Shown here: positions 35,343 through 44,176 of the stretch, in pieces | Numbering within the stretch: the first letter of the stretch is position 1 | How the letters are laid out: each line of letters starts with the position of its first letter | From: Clostridiaceae bacterium | GTDB taxonomy: Bacteria > Bacillota > Clostridia > Lachnospirales > Lachnospiraceae | Assembly (NCBI GenBank): GCA_902363735.1 | Contig: CABJBA010000002.1 | Coordinates: 372,001-436,000, forward strand | DNA: 64,000 bases | Direction: 5' to 3' | The notes under the pieces: model-generated | The model's database searches: none | Told to the model about the DNA's origin: nothing | Seen by the model: the letters and a program-made list of their open reading frames with translations, nothing else | Program-made: the position numbers and the translations under genes

Positions 35343-36179
35343 TCAGAAGTATTCTATCCAGGTTTTTGCCAGAGAAATCCAGTTCTGGCACTGAGGCTCA
35401 ATATGGCGTCCATCTTCCCCGGAAACTTCTCTGGTTGCCAGGGACAGGCCGTGGCATCCGACAGGATAGATGTGCATTTCCAGGCTGACACCGTGGTTTG
35501 TCAGAGCATCTGCCAGAAGAAGGCTGTTTTTTACAGGAACGGAATCATCGGTGGAGGTGTGCCATAAAAAGGTCTTGGGCGTGTGTGCTCCCACCTGACA
35601 CTCCAGGGAAACCAGATGGCGAAGAGACTGGTCCTCTGCTTTTTCTCCCAGAAGGTTTTGAAAAGAACCGGCATGGCAGCCTGGTCCGGAGGTGATGACC
35701 GGATAGGATAAAATCAAACCGTCCGGACGAATAGCCTTTGGGTCCTGGTTTAGAGGTGCGTAAAGGAATTCCCTGTTCCAGAAAGCACCCAGACTGCAGG
35801 CCAGATGACCTCCTGCTGAGAATCCGGCCACAATGATTTTACCGGGATCAACCATCCATTCCAAAGCGTTGGAACGGACGTGGGATATGGCAAAAGCCAG
35901 CTCCATCTGGGGGTAAGGGAAACAGTCAGGAGCTGTGCTGTAGCGGAGGATGAAAACGTGGCATCCCATGGACAGAAACTGGACGGCAACAGGCTCTGCC
36001 TCCCGGTCTGACAAAAAGCCGTACCCTCCGCCAGGGCAGATGATCACTGCGGGGCGCAGACGGTCAGGTGCCACGGAAATAGCATCCAGAAGGCAGGCGG
36101 TTAAGGTGGCGGGAGGAGTCAGCTTTTTTTGCCCGGTTTGTTTTGCTGTAATTGGAATTTCCAGTGTGAATTGTTTCAT
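35343..36179 (-). CDS. alpha/beta hydrolase (acetyl-esterase-like)
   Basis: 278-residue cytosolic alpha/beta hydrolase. The oxyanion-hole segment P-G-G-G-Y-G-F lies near residue 50 and the nucleophile Ser121 in G-F-S-A-G-G-H. The probable Asp lies in S-T-D-D-S-V-P and the His in G-C-H-G-L-S. It is in the BD-FAE/acetylxylan-esterase-like group. Next to GH105 and the pectin/uronate island, deacetylation of imported pectin or hemicellulose oligosaccharides is a reasonable inference, not demonstrated. AAAGGAT precedes the ATG on the minus strand. Confidence 0.8.
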   Translation of the reverse strand: MKQFTLEIPITAKQTGQKKLTPPATLTACLLDAISVAPDRLRPAVIICPGGGYGFLSDREAEPVAVQFLSMGCHVFILRYSTAPDCFPYPQMELAFAISHVRSNALEWMVDPGKIIVAGFSAGGHLACSLGAFWNREFLYAPLNQDPKAIRPDGLILSYPVITSGPGCHAGSFQNLLGEKAEDQSLRHLVSLECQVGAHTPKTFLWHTSTDDSVPVKNSLLLADALTNHGVSLEMHIYPVGCHGLSLATREVSGEDGRHIEPQCQNWISLAKTWIEYF

Positions 36180-36287
36180 GACGGTTTTAATCCTTTCCTG
36201 GGACTTTATTTGCTGTAAAAAGTTCTTAATAAAAGTATAGCCTAACCTTTTTTCTTAATCAATACCATATGGAAATTTCAAGAAAAA

Positions 36288-36316
36288 TTGACAACAATCA
36301 CATTTCCGGTTATGCT
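36288..36316 (+). promoter_or_regulatory. promoter of the GH105 gene
   Basis: TTGACA (36288-36293), 17-bp spacer, TATGCT (36311-36316), about 42 bp before ATG 36358. The same -10 box and spacing recur at the uxaA promoter. Confidence 0.65.
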
Positions 36317-36357
36317 GATAACAATCTGTAAAGAAAAAAGCAAGGAGAGGAAAACGA

Positions 36358-37494
36358 ATGGATGTAATTGAAAGGTATATCAATGAACTGATGGAAAAGA
36401 GCACACCCGACCGTCCGGTATGGAACATTGAGAAGATTCTTCAGGGTGAAAAGGCGGGCTGGAATTACATTGATGGCTGTATGATCAAAGCTATTTTAGA
36501 GATGTATGCTATAACCCGGGACTTAAAATATCTGGAATTTGCTGACACATTTATTGATTTCCGGGTGAGAGAGGACGGGACAATTGACGGTTATGATGTG
36601 GAAGAACTGAATATTGACAACGTCAATGCCGGAAAGACCCTGTTTGAACTTTACGACCTGACAGGAAAAGAAAAATACCGGACAGCCATTGAACTGGTGT
36701 ACAGTCAGATAAAAAAAATGCCCAGAACGGCAGAGGGGAATTTCTGGCATAAAAATATATACCCCAATCAGGTGTGGCTTGACGGTCTTTACATGTGCCA
36801 GCCTTTTTACATGGAATATGAAACCAGGTTTCATAACAGGAAAAACTGCCCTGACATATACCGCCAGTTTGACAGTGTGGTAAAACATATGCAGGATTCT
36901 GAAACAGGACTTTATTATCATGCCTACGATTCCTCCAGGGAAATGTTCTGGTGCGATAAGGTGACAGGTCTGTCCCAGAATTTTTGGCTGAGAGCCTTGG
37001 GCTGGTATTCCATGGCTCTTTTGGATACCATGGATAAGGCGGGAAAAGAAGATCAGGAGTCTTTAAAGAAAATGGAAGAGGCCTTCAAAGACTTGATTGA
37101 CTCCATAATTAAATATCAGGATGAAAGCGGTATGTGGTATCAGGTGGTTAACCTGGGGGGCATGGACGGCAATTATCTGGAAACCAGCGGAAGTGCCATT
37201 TTCTCCTACGCTATTTTAAAAGGAGTACGCCTTGGCTATCTGGATCAATCCTATGAAAACTATGGGAAAATGGCCTTTGAGGGAATCTGCCGTAAGTATC
37301 TCAGTCTGGAAGACGGAAATATGAGTCTGGGAGGAATTTGCCTGGTGGCAGGACTGGGAGGAAAAGAGCGAAGAGATGGGACATACAGGTATTATATGTC
37401 AGAGCCCATTGTAAAGGACGATGCAAAAGGGGTAGGCCCCTTCCTTCTTGCCTACACGGAGATGAGAAGAGCCGGCTGGGAATATAAGAACTGA
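36358..37494 (+). CDS. GH105 unsaturated rhamnogalacturonyl/uronyl hydrolase
   Basis: Cytosolic (alpha/alpha)6-barrel hydrolase (378 residues) that removes the 4,5-unsaturated uronic acid left by pectin/rhamnogalacturonan lyases. Asp87 (L-N-I-D-N-V-N-A-G) and Asp142 (V-W-L-D-G-L-Y-M) correspond in position and context to catalytic Asp88 and Asp143 that I recall for B. subtilis YteR. The C-terminal repeat signature G-S-A-I-F-S-Y-A-I-L-K-G-V-R is typical. No signal peptide, so the substrate must be imported, plausibly by the ABC system at 38637-42516. Good SD (AAGGAGAGG). Confidence 0.9.
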   Translation: MDVIERYINELMEKSTPDRPVWNIEKILQGEKAGWNYIDGCMIKAILEMYAITRDLKYLEFADTFIDFRVREDGTIDGYDVEELNIDNVNAGKTLFELYDLTGKEKYRTAIELVYSQIKKMPRTAEGNFWHKNIYPNQVWLDGLYMCQPFYMEYETRFHNRKNCPDIYRQFDSVVKHMQDSETGLYYHAYDSSREMFWCDKVTGLSQNFWLRALGWYSMALLDTMDKAGKEDQESLKKMEEAFKDLIDSIIKYQDESGMWYQVVNLGGMDGNYLETSGSAIFSYAILKGVRLGYLDQSYENYGKMAFEGICRKYLSLEDGNMSLGGICLVAGLGGKERRDGTYRYYMSEPIVKDDAKGVGPFLLAYTEMRRAGWEYKN

Positions 37495-37540
37495 AAAAAG
37501 GGACTGGAATGCTTTCAAAAAGCATTCCAGTCCTTAAAAA
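37495..37540. terminator. bidirectional terminator GH105 / AraC
   Basis: 14-bp perfect stem GGACTGGAATGCTT(37501-37514)/AAGCATTCCAGTCC(37520-37533), TTAAAAATTT downstream on plus and T6 (complement of 37494-37499) on minus. It separates two convergent genes. Confidence 0.9.
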
Positions 37541-37541
37541 T

Positions 37542-38411
37542 TTATCCGATCAAGCTATTCTGTGCATATTTTCTGGGAGAGATTCCCACCTTTTTTGTGA
37601 ATGCCTTGAAAAAGTTGCTGTAATCATTAAATCCGCACATACTGTAAGCCTCGTTGATGCTGTAGCCGCCTGATAAAAGAGTCTGTGCCAGTTCAATCCG
37701 ACGGGAGGTTATGTAGGAATTGATCGTGGTGCCGGTGTCCTTTTTGAAAAGCCGGCAAAGGTAGGAGGTACTCAAATAAAAATGGGAGGCAATGTCCTGG
37801 ATGCTTAGTTGAGAGTCAATGTTGTAATGGATATAGGCGATGATATCCGATACCTTTGTATTGGAGTATGGTCTGTTCTTTTCAGACTCTTCTCCGGAAG
37901 CCGCATCGGCAGTTAATTTTGTGAGAAACACCATAAGCTGGGAAAAGACGGAACGGTCTTCTATATCCTGACCAAAACCCCCTTCTCCCCCAAGCCTGTT
38001 GAGATAATATGTGAACCTGCGCTGCTGATCCGGGGTTAAGGAAAGACGGTGGGAAAACTGTCTGGTACGGTAGGTAAAGCAGTATGTAAGATCCGTCTGT
38101 TCCGTAGAGAGGCTTTCCAGATAAAAAGGATCAATGAAAATAACCAGTATCTCCTGTGAAACAGAAGCATCAGTCCGTAGGACCTGATGTTTTTCATACT
38201 GGTTAATCATAAATAAATCTCCCGGCATTACCCGGTAACTTTTATCGCCGATTCGGAAGGTACTTCCCCCTTCCAAAGAAAAATAGAACTCGTAGCAGCA
38301 GTGACTGTGCTTGCCAGCCATCCCTGTTTGCTTATGGGGGTGGACAATTGAGAAAGACCTGGAGGTCATGCATTGGTCAATGCCTTCGGAATATGAGGTA
38401 AGTGCTTTCAT
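37542..38411 (-). CDS. AraC family transcriptional regulator
   Basis: 289-residue regulator. An N-terminal cupin sugar-sensing domain (about 1-150, with H-S-H-C-C-Y-E-F metal/ligand-like segment) is followed by a C-terminal double helix-turn-helix (last ~100 residues, including S-T-S-Y-L-C-R-L-F-K and G-F-N-D-Y-S-N-F-F-K-A-F). The ATG at 38411 is chosen because TAAGGAGA lies just upstream; the frame is open to 38453 without a site. It is divergent from the sugar ABC operon and convergent with GH105, so it likely controls one or both in response to a pectin-derived sugar. Confidence 0.88.
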   Translation of the reverse strand: MKALTSYSEGIDQCMTSRSFSIVHPHKQTGMAGKHSHCCYEFYFSLEGGSTFRIGDKSYRVMPGDLFMINQYEKHQVLRTDASVSQEILVIFIDPFYLESLSTEQTDLTYCFTYRTRQFSHRLSLTPDQQRRFTYYLNRLGGEGGFGQDIEDRSVFSQLMVFLTKLTADAASGEESEKNRPYSNTKVSDIIAYIHYNIDSQLSIQDIASHFYLSTSYLCRLFKKDTGTTINSYITSRRIELAQTLLSGGYSINEAYSMCGFNDYSNFFKAFTKKVGISPRKYAQNSLIG

Positions 38412-38434
38412 AAGTCTCAATCTCCTTATTTCAT

Positions 38435-38463
38435 GATATAAAAATATTAACATATGAGGTCAA
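38435..38463 (-). promoter_or_regulatory. promoter of the AraC-type gene
   Basis: Minus strand: TTGACC (plus 38458-38463), 17-bp spacer, TATATC (plus 38435-38440). The start point would leave a leader of under 20 nt. Confidence 0.4.
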
Positions 38464-38492
38464 TATTTGCAATGTTTTGTGCTGTATTTGAA

Positions 38493-38521
38493 ATGAATTA
38501 TAGTAACATTGATGTTATAAT
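38493..38521 (+). promoter_or_regulatory. promoter of the sugar ABC operon
   Basis: A perfect TATAAT (38516-38521) with a weak -35 (ATGAAT, 38493-38498) at 17 bp. A weak -35 suggests activator dependence, e.g. on the divergent AraC protein. Confidence 0.5.
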
Positions 38522-38536
38522 AAATGAAAAGCGTGG

Positions 38537-38550
38537 TGTAAGCGCTTACG
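38537..38550. promoter_or_regulatory. cre/LacI-type operator at the ABC promoter
   Basis: TGTAAGCGCTTACG, a 12-bp perfect palindrome (38538-38549) with central CG, matches the CcpA catabolite-responsive element and LacI-family operators. It begins 16 bp after the -10 box, where binding would block transcription. Confidence 0.7.
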
Positions 38551-38636
38551 CAGAAGACGGACATAATGAGAACCAAATTGCTGATACCTGCTTTTAAAAA
38601 CCCGTAAATGGGTAAAAGAAAAAAGGAGAGAGAGAA

Positions 38637-40007
38637 ATGAGAAAAATCAAACAGTGGACAGCTATGAGCTTGGCGGCTGTTATGGCAATGTCTTTGGCTG
38701 CATGCGGGGGCGGAAAGAGCGCCAGTGAAACAACTTCAGCAGCAGCGTCATCTGAGAGCACGACTGCAGCGGCAGCAGGAGAAACTGCTTCCGGAGAACA
38801 GGTGGAACTGACATTTTCCTGGTGGGGCGGAGATTCCAGACATGCCGCAACAGAGGAAGCAATTAAGGCTTTTGAAGAAAAGTATCCTAACATAAAAGTA
38901 ACTCCTGAGTATGGTGCATGGCAAGGCTGGGAAGAAAAGCAGTCTTTAAATATCTTGGGCGGTAACGGAGCAGATGTAATGCAGATCAACTGGAACTGGA
39001 TTGAGTCTTACAGCAAGGGAGGAACATCTTTTGCAAACCTGGAAGATTATTCTGATGCTCTTGATTTAACACAGTTTAAGCCGGAAAGCCTTGAACTTTG
39101 TAAGGTGGATAATAAATTGATGGCTGTACCTGTTGCTCTTACAGGACGTTTATTCTACTGGAATAAGACGGCATTTGAAGAGGTTGGAGTTGATATCCCT
39201 ACAGACTTAGATTCTCTATACGCAGCAGGTGAAGCGTTTAAAGCAAAAGATCCTGAAACCTATCCTCTGGCACTTAACGAGTATGACCGTATGATTTTAA
39301 TGGTATATTATCTGGAATCCAAGTACGGCAAAAACTGGGTGGAAGACGGCAAAATAAATTATACAGAGGAAGAGGTAAAGGACGGTATGGACTTTATCTC
39401 AAGTCTGGAAGAAAAGCATGTGATTCCGACTATGGCAACTCTTGATGGTGACATGGCAGATTCAATTGATAAAAATCCAAAATGGATTGATAGCAAATAT
39501 GCAGGTATTTTCGAGTGGGATTCCTCAGCAGCCAAGTTCAGAGACGCTCTGGAGGGCAGTGTTAACAAGCCTGGGCAGGAATTTGTAGTGGGCGAATTCA
39601 TTAAGATGGGCGATAACAACGGCGGCTTCACCAAGATTTCCATGGGATTTGCAGTTTCTGCCAGTTCCGAGCATCCCAAGGAAGCAGCTATGCTGATCAA
39701 CTTCCTGTTAAATGAAGAAGAGGGCGTTAAGATTTCTTCTACAGAAAGAGGTATTCCTTGCTCCACAGCAGGATTAAAGATTCTGGAAGATAATAACCTT
39801 GGCAATCCTCTTACCATCGAAGCAAATACAAAGGTTATGAATTACAGCAAATTCATTCTTGACAGCAAGTTTGAGCACAACGACTTAAAGGCTGACCCTG
39901 ACGGTGTTTATTTCAAGGTATTCGGCAAATTGAGCGCAGGTGAAAACGATTCTACACAGGCTGCTCAGGAACTGATCAAAGGTGTTACAGAAACTTTGGA
40001 AGGCTGA
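38637..40007 (+). CDS. sugar ABC transporter substrate-binding lipoprotein
   Basis: 456-residue family-1 extracellular solute-binding protein. The lipoprotein signal ends L-A-A-C with Cys23, followed by a Ser/Thr/Ala linker (about 24-60) and the two-lobe binding domain starting at T-F-S-W-W-G-G. Aromatic residues near the start (W-W) fit a carbohydrate ligand. It heads an operon with two permeases, GH28 and an isomerase, so pectin-derived oligogalacturonide or rhamnogalacturonide is the likely cargo. No ATPase gene is nearby; a shared MsmK-type ATPase must be encoded elsewhere. AAAAGGAGAG ribosome-binding site. Confidence 0.93.
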   Translation: MRKIKQWTAMSLAAVMAMSLAACGGGKSASETTSAAASSESTTAAAAGETASGEQVELTFSWWGGDSRHAATEEAIKAFEEKYPNIKVTPEYGAWQGWEEKQSLNILGGNGADVMQINWNWIESYSKGGTSFANLEDYSDALDLTQFKPESLELCKVDNKLMAVPVALTGRLFYWNKTAFEEVGVDIPTDLDSLYAAGEAFKAKDPETYPLALNEYDRMILMVYYLESKYGKNWVEDGKINYTEEEVKDGMDFISSLEEKHVIPTMATLDGDMADSIDKNPKWIDSKYAGIFEWDSSAAKFRDALEGSVNKPGQEFVVGEFIKMGDNNGGFTKISMGFAVSASSEHPKEAAMLINFLLNEEEGVKISSTERGIPCSTAGLKILEDNNLGNPLTIEANTKVMNYSKFILDSKFEHNDLKADPDGVYFKVFGKLSAGENDSTQAAQELIKGVTETLEG

Positions 40008-40035
40008 TTCAGTCCTTCATAAACATCACTTATAT

Positions 40036-40060
40036 GAGCCGCCGGATTTTTCGGCGGCTC
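40036..40060 (+). promoter_or_regulatory. hairpin after the binding-protein gene
   Basis: Perfect 9-bp GC-rich stem GAGCCGCCG(40036-40044)/CGGCGGCTC(40052-40060), 7-nt loop, with no T-run after it. Probably an mRNA-stabilising or processing hairpin that keeps binding-protein mRNA more abundant than the downstream genes. Confidence 0.6.
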
Positions 40061-40083
40061 TAAAAGAAAAGGCAGATAAAGCG

Positions 40084-40755
40084 ATGGGATGTAAAAGTAA
40101 GAAATTAAAACCATATCAGCTTATGGGAGCCATACAGATGTATGAATCAACCAAAGAAGAATTCTATAAGGATTGTGTTATGGCCTGCTTGTGTGAACCG
40201 GCGTCCCAGGGGGAGGGAGAAGATCTTCTGCCGGTACAAGATAGCTTAGCTTATTTTTTTGCCTTGAAGCAGACAGGTCAGGAGTCATACAGGGAAAAAA
40301 TCGAAGCAATGATCAGCGAACAAGAGTGGACGCTGGATTTCCTGCCATTTGTTACGGCATATGAAACCAGCTTTAACAGAAAAGAACTTTATAATGAAAT
40401 TGTGGCTTATTTTCGAAAAAAAGACGGGTTTACGGGGACTGATCTGGTAGCTCTTATAGAAACAATCAGTCAGATGTCAGAAGAGATATATGAGTATTAC
40501 AGAGAACTGAAAGATTTATTTAAGACTGTTATTAAGGAAAAAATCAATCACCTCCCAGATTCTCCTGAAAAGCTGGAAATCGGTTATTCTATCCTTAGGG
40601 CATGCAATATGGGCGTGCTTCAAAAGGAAAAATACAGCGGGTACGGGGAACTTGTGTGGAACGCTATTGCAGACAACAATGATGACAATACATGTGCTGG
40701 ATTACAGGAAATGCTCAAAGCACAATATACAATACTTAAAAAACAGGAGGTATAG
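40084..40755 (+). CDS. unknown protein, possible degenerate GH88/GH105-like barrel
   Basis: 223-residue cytosolic, helix-rich protein that I do not recognise firmly. Segments such as L-M-G-A-I-Q-M-Y-E, S-L-A-Y-F-F-A-L-K-Q-T-G and E-I-G-Y-S-I-L-R-A-C-N-M-G resemble the helical repeats of GH88/GH105 barrels (compare the G-S-A-I-F-S-Y-A-I-L-K-G stretch of the gene at 36358). It is ~150 residues shorter and shows no W-L-D-G catalytic motif. Start ATG 40084 is uncertain (weak SD; the frame is open back into the preceding gene). It stops 4 bp before the first permease, so it belongs to the importer operon. A sugar-binding or regulatory role is only a guess. Confidence 0.55.
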   Translation: MGCKSKKLKPYQLMGAIQMYESTKEEFYKDCVMACLCEPASQGEGEDLLPVQDSLAYFFALKQTGQESYREKIEAMISEQEWTLDFLPFVTAYETSFNRKELYNEIVAYFRKKDGFTGTDLVALIETISQMSEEIYEYYRELKDLFKTVIKEKINHLPDSPEKLEIGYSILRACNMGVLQKEKYSGYGELVWNAIADNNDDNTCAGLQEMLKAQYTILKKQEV

Positions 40756-40759
40756 CAGT

Positions 40760-41659
40760 ATGAAGTCAAAGGGTATCCGCAAGGTATTGGCAGACAATGC
40801 AGGTTTTTGGTTCGTCTTACCCTGGCTGATCGGATTTATACTTTTTAAGGTTTATCCCTTCGCCTCATCCTTGTACTACAGCTTTACAAACTATGACTTA
40901 TTCAGCGGTATCACAAAAAGTGGACTAATGAACTACAACAAGATTTTTACAGACTCTGACATCAGAAGGGCATTTGCAGTCACCTTTAAATATGCGATTC
41001 TTGATGTTCCGTTAAAACTGGCATTTGCGTTGTTCATTGCATATATTCTGAACTTTAAATTAAAGGGAGTGAATTTCTTTCGTACCGCTTACTATATTCC
41101 TTCGATTCTGGGTGGATCCATTGCCATCGCTATTTTGTGGAGAGCGGTATTTAACACGGATGGTCTGATTAATACGGTTTTAGGCGTGTTAGGAGTGGAA
41201 AAGATTAACTGGATGGCAAGTCCAAACGGCGCTATGGCTGTTATTATCATGTTAAGAGTATGGCAGTTTGGTTCTGCCATGGTTATTTTCCTTGCAGCTC
41301 TGAAGGGGGTTTCCGGAGATTTGTATGAAGCGGCCTCCATTGACGGGGCAGGAAAATGGACCCAGTTTTTTAAGATTACGGTTCCCCTGATTACACCGGT
41401 TATTTTCTATAACCTGATCACTCAGTTATGCCAGGCATTCCAGGAGTTTAACGGACCGTTCCTAGTAACAAAGGGCGGACCAAACGGAGCCACTACCCTG
41501 ATCTCCATTCTGATCTACAACAATGCATTTCTTCGTCATAAGATGGGAATGGCAAGTGCCCAGGCATGGATGTTGTTCTTTATTGTCATGACCTTTACTG
41601 CAGTGGCATTTATAAGCCAGAAAAAGTGGGTTTACTATTCAGATGAGGATGGGAGGTAA
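40760..41659 (+). CDS. sugar ABC transporter permease, MalF type
   Basis: 299-residue inner-membrane permease with six predicted helices and the EAA loop (E-A-A-S-I-D-G-A-G-K-W-T-Q-F) that docks the ATPase. ATG 40760 is used because AGGAGG (40745-40750) precedes it; the frame is open upstream but overlaps the previous gene. It pairs with the next gene as the heterodimeric channel for the binding protein at 38637. Confidence 0.93.
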   Translation: MKSKGIRKVLADNAGFWFVLPWLIGFILFKVYPFASSLYYSFTNYDLFSGITKSGLMNYNKIFTDSDIRRAFAVTFKYAILDVPLKLAFALFIAYILNFKLKGVNFFRTAYYIPSILGGSIAIAILWRAVFNTDGLINTVLGVLGVEKINWMASPNGAMAVIIMLRVWQFGSAMVIFLAALKGVSGDLYEAASIDGAGKWTQFFKITVPLITPVIFYNLITQLCQAFQEFNGPFLVTKGGPNGATTLISILIYNNAFLRHKMGMASAQAWMLFFIVMTFTAVAFISQKKWVYYSDEDGR

Positions 41660-41664
41660 ATGAC

Positions 41665-42516
41665 ATGACGAAAGAGACTAGGAGAAAAATCAACACGGTA
41701 ATCCGTTATACCTTGCTGGTTGCAGTGGGTTTTATTATGGTATACCCTCTCATGTGGATGGTGGGAGCTACTTTCAAAACAAATTCTGAAATTTTCACAA
41801 GTGCCTGGGTATTGCCTAGAAAGCCGGTATTCGATGGTTATGCCAATGCATTTGTGGATTACGGCGGAAAGATCAATCTGATTAAATCTATGCTGAATAC
41901 TTATAAAATTGTAGTTCCAAAAGTTATTTTCACTGTATTATCCGCGACCATTACAGCTTATGGTTTCGGACGGTTTGAATTTAAGGGAAAAGCGATTCTT
42001 TTTTCTCTTATGATTTCCACCCTGTTCCTGCCTCAGGTAGTGCTCAATGCACCCCAGTATATTATGTTCAATAACTGGGGCTGGACCAATTCTTATCTGC
42101 CTCTGGTGATTCCGGCCCTCTTTGCCGGTGACACTTATTTCCTGTTCATGCTGGTGCAGTTTTTAAGAAGTGTTCCAAAGGAATTGGAGGAGGCTGCCAG
42201 AATTGACGGCTGCGGTTCCTTAAAGACCCTGTGGTATGTGATTGTACCCATGTTAAAGCCTTCTCTGGTATCTGTTGCTTTGTTCCAGTTTATGTGGACA
42301 TCCAATGACTTTATGGGACCATTGATTTATATTTCCGATATGAAGAAATATACAAATTCCATTTACTTGCGTATGTCTATGGATGGTGATGTGGGATTCC
42401 AGTGGAACAGGATTCTGGCTATGTCCTTAATCTCGATCATTCCTTCCCTGATCGTATTCTTCTGTGCACAGGATTCCTTTATTGACGGCATTGCGGCAGG
42501 AGGAGTCAAAGGATAA
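41665..42516 (+). CDS. sugar ABC transporter permease, MalG type
   Basis: 283-residue permease with six predicted helices and the EAA loop E-E-A-A-R-I-D-G-C-G-S-L-K near residue 173. It begins 5 bp after its partner, with GGGAGGT as ribosome-binding site. Forms the second half of the carbohydrate channel. Confidence 0.93.
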   Translation: MTKETRRKINTVIRYTLLVAVGFIMVYPLMWMVGATFKTNSEIFTSAWVLPRKPVFDGYANAFVDYGGKINLIKSMLNTYKIVVPKVIFTVLSATITAYGFGRFEFKGKAILFSLMISTLFLPQVVLNAPQYIMFNNWGWTNSYLPLVIPALFAGDTYFLFMLVQFLRSVPKELEEAARIDGCGSLKTLWYVIVPMLKPSLVSVALFQFMWTSNDFMGPLIYISDMKKYTNSIYLRMSMDGDVGFQWNRILAMSLISIIPSLIVFFCAQDSFIDGIAAGGVKG

Positions 42517-42524
42517 TAAAAGGC

Positions 42525-42554
42525 GGGCGCAGTATTTCATTGCTGCGCTCTTTT
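42525..42554 (+). terminator. attenuator-type hairpin between permease and GH28
   Basis: 8-bp stem GGGCGCAG(42525-42532)/CTGCGCTC(42543-42550) followed by TTTT (42551-42554). Probably partial termination that lowers expression of the downstream enzymes. Confidence 0.4.
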
Positions 42555-42609
42555 CCATACAGGAAAATATATTGCACCGGAAAATTTTACCGGTGAGATT
42601 GGAGCTCAT

Positions 42610-44163
42610 ATGGAATTAAAGGTGATATATAAAACATCCCGGTCTGTTACTGTTGAGACCGTGACGGAGCAGATTTTTGAATTTGAAACAGAGGGAAAAA
42701 TATCCTTAAACGGACAAGCTTTTGGAAAAACAAAACAAGTGGTTTTTACCTTATTTGACTTAAAACCGGATATGGACTATCATATTTGTATGGAGAGAGA
42801 TGGGAAAAAGGCGGAAGCTTTTTTTCGCACGGATTATGAATTTGTGACTTTAAATGTAAAGGAAATAGGTGCCAGAGGGGATGGTATTCAGGATGACACG
42901 TCTTTCATCCAGGCAGCTATTATGGCTTGTCCAAGGGCCGGACGTGTTCTGATCCCAAAGGGCCGGTACCGGATTACCAGTCTGTTTTTAAAAAGCCATT
43001 TAAGGCTGGAGCTGGCTGAGGGAGCTGAACTGGCAGCTGATAGAGACCGGTATAAATATCCCCGGTTTCCTGGAATGATCGAAAGCTATGATGAAGAAGG
43101 AGATTACAACTTAGGAACCTGGGAAGGGAATCCTCTGCCTATGTTTGCAGGAATCATAACGGGAATTGATGTGGAAGATGTAGTGGTCTATGGCAGGGGA
43201 GTCATCGATGGACAGGCTTCCAGAGAAGACTGGTGGGGGAATGTCCGCCAGATGAAGGTGGCCTTCCGGCCCAGAACTGTATTTTTAGAAAGGTGTAAAC
43301 ATGTGGTGCTCCAGGGCTTTTCCTTAAAAAACAGCCCTTCATGGGTGATTCATCCTTATTTCAGCCAGGATTTGAAGTTTTTAAATCTGGATATTAAAAA
43401 CCCTGCGGATTCTCCCAACACTGACGGTCTTGACCCGGAATCCTGTAAAAATGTAGAGATTCTGGGACTGCACTTTTCTCTGGGAGATGACTGCATTGCC
43501 ATTAAATCCGGAAAGATTTACATGGGACGAAGATACAAAACCCCTTCGGAAAATATCACCATTCGCCAGTGTCTTATGGAAAACGGCCATGGCGCCGTTA
43601 CTGTGGGAAGTGAAGTAGGAGCAGGGGTGAAAAACATCCATGTGGAGCGCTGCCTTTTCCGCCATACAGACAGAGGCCTGAGAATTAAAACCAGGAGAGG
43701 CAGAGGAAAGGATTCCGTACTTTCAGACATATTTTTTGACCACATCCATATGGACCATGTAATGACTCCTTTCGTGGTAAATGGCTTTTATTTCTGTGAT
43801 CCTGACGGAAAATCTGACTATGTTCAGTGCCGTGAACCCCTGCCGGTAGATGAACGTACTCCTGAGATTAACAGGCTGTATTTTACCGATATAAAAGCAG
43901 AAAACTGCCATGTGGCAGCCTCTTTCCTTTATGGGCTTCCGGAGAAGAAAATAGAACGGATCGAATTCAGGAATGTTGATATTGCCTTTGCAGACCAGGC
44001 AAAGGCAGGAGAGCCTGCCATGCTTTCGGGAGTAGGAATGTGGAAAAAAAGAGGCTTTTTCATCAGCAATGTAGATACCCTGATTTGTGAAAATGTTAAG
44101 GTTTCCGGTCAGGAAGGGGAGGCCTTTGAACTGAACAATATTGATCACTATGAAATGAGGTAA
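42610..44163 (+). CDS. GH28 polygalacturonase-type glycoside hydrolase
   Basis: 517-residue protein: an N-terminal ~80-residue beta-sandwich-like domain, then a right-handed parallel beta-helix of family GH28. All four family motifs are present: N270-T-D272-G, G-D293-D294-C, G-H327-G and R358-I-K360. There is no signal peptide, so it acts inside the cell on imported oligosaccharides, probably as an exo-acting galacturonosidase that supplies galacturonate to uxaA/uxaB. It lies in the ABC importer operon and precedes a TIM-barrel isomerase by 13 bp. Confidence 0.92.
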   Translation: MELKVIYKTSRSVTVETVTEQIFEFETEGKISLNGQAFGKTKQVVFTLFDLKPDMDYHICMERDGKKAEAFFRTDYEFVTLNVKEIGARGDGIQDDTSFIQAAIMACPRAGRVLIPKGRYRITSLFLKSHLRLELAEGAELAADRDRYKYPRFPGMIESYDEEGDYNLGTWEGNPLPMFAGIITGIDVEDVVVYGRGVIDGQASREDWWGNVRQMKVAFRPRTVFLERCKHVVLQGFSLKNSPSWVIHPYFSQDLKFLNLDIKNPADSPNTDGLDPESCKNVEILGLHFSLGDDCIAIKSGKIYMGRRYKTPSENITIRQCLMENGHGAVTVGSEVGAGVKNIHVERCLFRHTDRGLRIKTRRGRGKDSVLSDIFFDHIHMDHVMTPFVVNGFYFCDPDGKSDYVQCREPLPVDERTPEINRLYFTDIKAENCHVAASFLYGLPEKKIERIEFRNVDIAFADQAKAGEPAMLSGVGMWKKRGFFISNVDTLICENVKVSGQEGEAFELNNIDHYEMR

Positions 44164-44176
44164 AGGAGGAATTTAT

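Noticed and set aside
39982..40083. Longer N-terminus of the 40084 gene starting inside the binding-protein gene
   Set aside because: It would translate the GC-rich hairpin 40036-40060 and overlap the previous stop without a ribosome-binding site; an internal ATG is more plausible, though the start remains uncertain.
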